Source: Desulfobacteraceae bacterium (lineage in GTDB: Bacteria > Desulfobacterota > Desulfobacteria > Desulfobacterales > Desulfococcaceae). Taken from it: a DNA stretch of 59,095 nucleotides. Below the pieces are notes generated by a model. That model was not told the origin of the DNA and did not search any database. It was given only the letters and a program-made list of their open reading frames with translations. The translations under genes and the position numbers were made by a program. The DNA is taken from contig JAABRU010000016.1 of NCBI GenBank assembly GCA_011390755.1, forward strand, positions 1-59,095, given 5' to 3'. Positions 57,117 to 59,095 of the stretch are shown here, piece by piece. Numbering within the stretch: position 1 is the stretch's first letter; each line of letters opens with the position of its first letter.

Positions 57117-59095
57117 AAGCATCCGGGAAGGAGACAGTCTCAGAATCAGTCTGATCCGGCCGGGGGATTCCATTTCCTCCTACGGGGTCATGCATATCCC
57201 CATCCGGCAGCTGGCGGATTACTGCGGCCGTATGGTGGAGACCCTGAACCGTACCACCCGTAAGGGAATCGGATATTCCGAAGCTCTGGTCCAGCTGAAA
57301 GATCTGGGTACACTGCTGTGCAATGATCTGCTGACTTCTGAAATCAAGGAAAGTCTGCTGCATACCGATGAAATCCATCTTTCGGTGAGAACCGATGACC
57401 GTCTGGTGCATATTCCCTGGGAACTCATCTGTCTGGATGATAAATTTCTCTGTTGCAGATTTGCAATGGGGCGGAATGTCCAGACCCGGCAGACAATCCG
57501 GAGAAGGGTGCAGCGGCAGATCTCTTATCCCATGCAGATGTGGGTGGTGGCCAATCCCCAGGGGGATCTGGATAAGGCCCTGGAGGAGGGGATGGAAATC
57601 TGCGACGGTATGGACCGGCTGAATGTTCCGGAACTGCGGATCAACGCGTTTCTGGGTTCAGAAGTCTGTCTGCCGGATGTGCAGAAAAAAATCCGGAATT
57701 ATGATATGCTGCATTTTGCCGGTCATGCGGATTATGACAGTGAGGACCCGGGGCAGAGCGGATGGAAACTGAAAGATTCGCTTCTGCGGGCTTCGGATCT
57801 GAAAAAAATGGAAGGCGGCGCGGCCATGCCCCTGCTGGTTTTCTCCAATGCCTGCCAGTCGGCCCGGACCGGAGAGTGGGGCAGTCCGGAAACAGGGGCT
57901 GACAATGCGGAAGACCGCAGTTTCGGTCTTGTCAATGCTTTTATGATGAGCGGTGTGCGCCATTATATCGGGACTGCCTGGGAAATCCGGGATGAATCGG
58001 GCAGTCATTTTGCTTTGGAATTCTACCGGCATCTGCTGGCCGGAAATACCATCGGTCAGGCCCTGCGCCTTTCCCGGCAGACCATGTCGGAAAAAGGACA
58101 GGATGCGGGATGGGCCGCGTATGTGCTGTACGGAGATCCTTCTGTATCCTATTTCGGGCAGTCAGAAGCGGAAAATCTTCTGTGCCGGGAAAAAAAATCT
58201 GCCCCGGTTCCGGAATATATCATTCACAGCAGTTCCTCCCCAACGGCAGAAACCATGTCAAACGGCATTCGTTCCGGCAAATCGGATGCAGCTCGGGATG
58301 GGCAGCCGGATATTCTGAAATCTGTAAAAAATCTTACAGGCAGGAGAGGATTTTTATTGGGGAGTATGCTGGCAATCCTCATGTTTTTCCTGCTGATCCT
58401 GCTTTTTCCCCCTTTTCCGGAATTTTTTTCACCTGAAAGACCGCCGGTCTCCTCTTATGCAAAGGAAAGTGTTCCGGAACCGGTGTATGAGGATAAATGG
58501 ACTTCCCGGCCCCTGCAGATGACGGTGATGTACGATGCGGACAGTCCCCATTCGGATTTGGAGGATATGATAGCCGCGGCTGTGGAAATGAAGGTCGCGG
58601 CGGAATATCCCCGTATCCCCCTGGTGGATCGCCAGTATATAGGGGAAATGCTGGCCGAGCATGACCTGAACCGCTCAGACCGTATTGATCCGGCCAAAAA
58701 ACTGAGTCCGGGAAAAATTCTCCCGGCCAGTTTCCGGCTCCGGGTAAAGGTAAGCCGTACACAGGCAGATGCATCAGTGCAGATGCGCCTCATTGACAAT
58801 GAAAGCGGCCAATACCTGGATGTATATTCCAAAAACTTTCAGCCCGAAGAGCGCATTGCAGATCAGAAAGACGAACTGGCCGGAGAACTGCTGGAAACCC
58901 TGCGGGAACTCTATCCTTTGCAGGGAACGGTGACAGAGAGATATGAGCAGAGTTTCCGCCTGAATATCGGAACAGAGGTGGGCGTAAGACCGGGGCTGCG
59001 GTTCCGGGTGGCGGATGCGGATACAGAAATCACCCTGAAAATCGTATCCGCAGGCCGCAGCAGCAGTGCAGCCGTATCCGAAAATCCGGATCGGA
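57103..59095 (+). CDS. CHAT-domain protease, membrane-anchored, 3' end cut by the window
   Basis: At least 664 residues; no stop before the window end. Start ATG 57103 (or 57106), AAGGAG about 13 bp upstream. The CHAT caspase-fold domain (about 90-350) shows H208 in LHFAGHAD and C251 in FSNACQSA, then GVRHYIGTAWEI and YVLYGDPSV. One TM helix at about 416-438 separates it from a C-terminal part (about 460 on) of CsgG/FlgT-like type, related in layout to the lipoprotein's tail. The CHAT domain would be cytoplasmic and the tail outside, if the TM is single-pass. Members of this family can cleave partner proteins; the anti-sigma-like neighbour is a candidate substrate, which is inference. Confidence 0.9.
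   Translation, partial: MMTLESIREGDSLRISLIRPGDSISSYGVMHIPIRQLADYCGRMVETLNRTTRKGIGYSEALVQLKDLGTLLCNDLLTSEIKESLLHTDEIHLSVRTDDRLVHIPWELICLDDKFLCCRFAMGRNVQTRQTIRRRVQRQISYPMQMWVVANPQGDLDKALEEGMEICDGMDRLNVPELRINAFLGSEVCLPDVQKKIRNYDMLHFAGHADYDSEDPGQSGWKLKDSLLRASDLKKMEGGAAMPLLVFSNACQSARTGEWGSPETGADNAEDRSFGLVNAFMMSGVRHYIGTAWEIRDESGSHFALEFYRHLLAGNTIGQALRLSRQTMSEKGQDAGWAAYVLYGDPSVSYFGQSEAENLLCREKKSAPVPEYIIHSSSSPTAETMSNGIRSGKSDAARDGQPDILKSVKNLTGRRGFLLGSMLAILMFFLLILLFPPFPEFFSPERPPVSSYAKESVPEPVYEDKWTSRPLQMTVMYDADSPHSDLEDMIAAAVEMKVAAEYPRIPLVDRQYIGEMLAEHDLNRSDRIDPAKKLSPGKILPASFRLRVKVSRTQADASVQMRLIDNESGQYLDVYSKNFQPEERIADQKDELAGELLETLRELYPLQGTVTERYEQSFRLNIGTEVGVRPGLRFRVADADTEITLKIVSAGRSSSAAVSENPDR

Overview
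The window reads as chromosomal DNA of a Desulfobacterota-type (deltaproteobacterial) organism, possibly a large-genome, Desulfonema-like Desulfobacterales member. This is inferred from the mix of very large hybrid kinases, surface proteins with dockerin, TSP3 and Calx-beta modules, clan CD peptidases, short palindromic intergenic repeats and heptamer tandem repeats. No rRNA, taxonomic marker or plasmid/phage backbone is present, so the assignment is tentative.

Layout. 1-10.1 kb: a signalling block of two multi-domain hybrid histidine kinases and a receiver/HD-GYP protein, overlapping end to end, then a receiver-kinase whose receiver closely resembles that of the HD-GYP protein. 10.2-14.0 kb: a ManC/AlgA-type sugar-nucleotide enzyme, a MoxR ATPase and a DUF58 protein. 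14.3-16.1 kb: a secreted Ig-repeat/DUF4384 protein. 16.2-19.8 kb (minus strand): housekeeping genes, namely an OmpR-family regulator, tRNA-Gly/Cys/Gly downstream of pgsA, a fructose-6-phosphate-aldolase-like transaldolase, a small YHS/TRASH protein and folK.

20.4-51.6 kb is the most unusual part, a surface/secreted-protein island. It holds a FadL-like outer-membrane protein with a dockerin protein (minus strand), an operon of three cohesin-like proteins, two giant legumain-like (C13) peptidases, a subtilase, a gingipain-like C25 peptidase and several non-enzymatic modular proteins. Six proteins carry recognisable dockerin-like pairs (one of them degenerate), and one cohesin protein has a further divergent dockerin-like tail. 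Five neighbouring proteins (31.5-47.7 kb) carry the same roughly 150-residue domain, which I cannot match to a named family. Two giant proteases with unrelated catalytic domains share the same C-terminal module order.

51.8-59.1 kb: an ATPase with an apparent Mrr-like nuclease tail, then a tight operon of lipoprotein, ECF-like sigma factor, zinc-finger anti-sigma-like protein and a membrane-anchored CHAT protease (cut by the window end). With the two C13 enzymes and the C25 enzyme, this makes four clan CD (caspase-fold) peptidases in about 33 kb. A plausible but unproven reading is a cohesin/dockerin-organised extracellular proteolytic system next to a protease-coupled transcription switch.

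The intergenic spaces are rich in repeats: heptamer tandem repeats at three sites, a 251-bp element with 34-bp perfect terminal inverted repeats, and a repeat end placed exactly 23 bp upstream of the start codon of both C13 genes.
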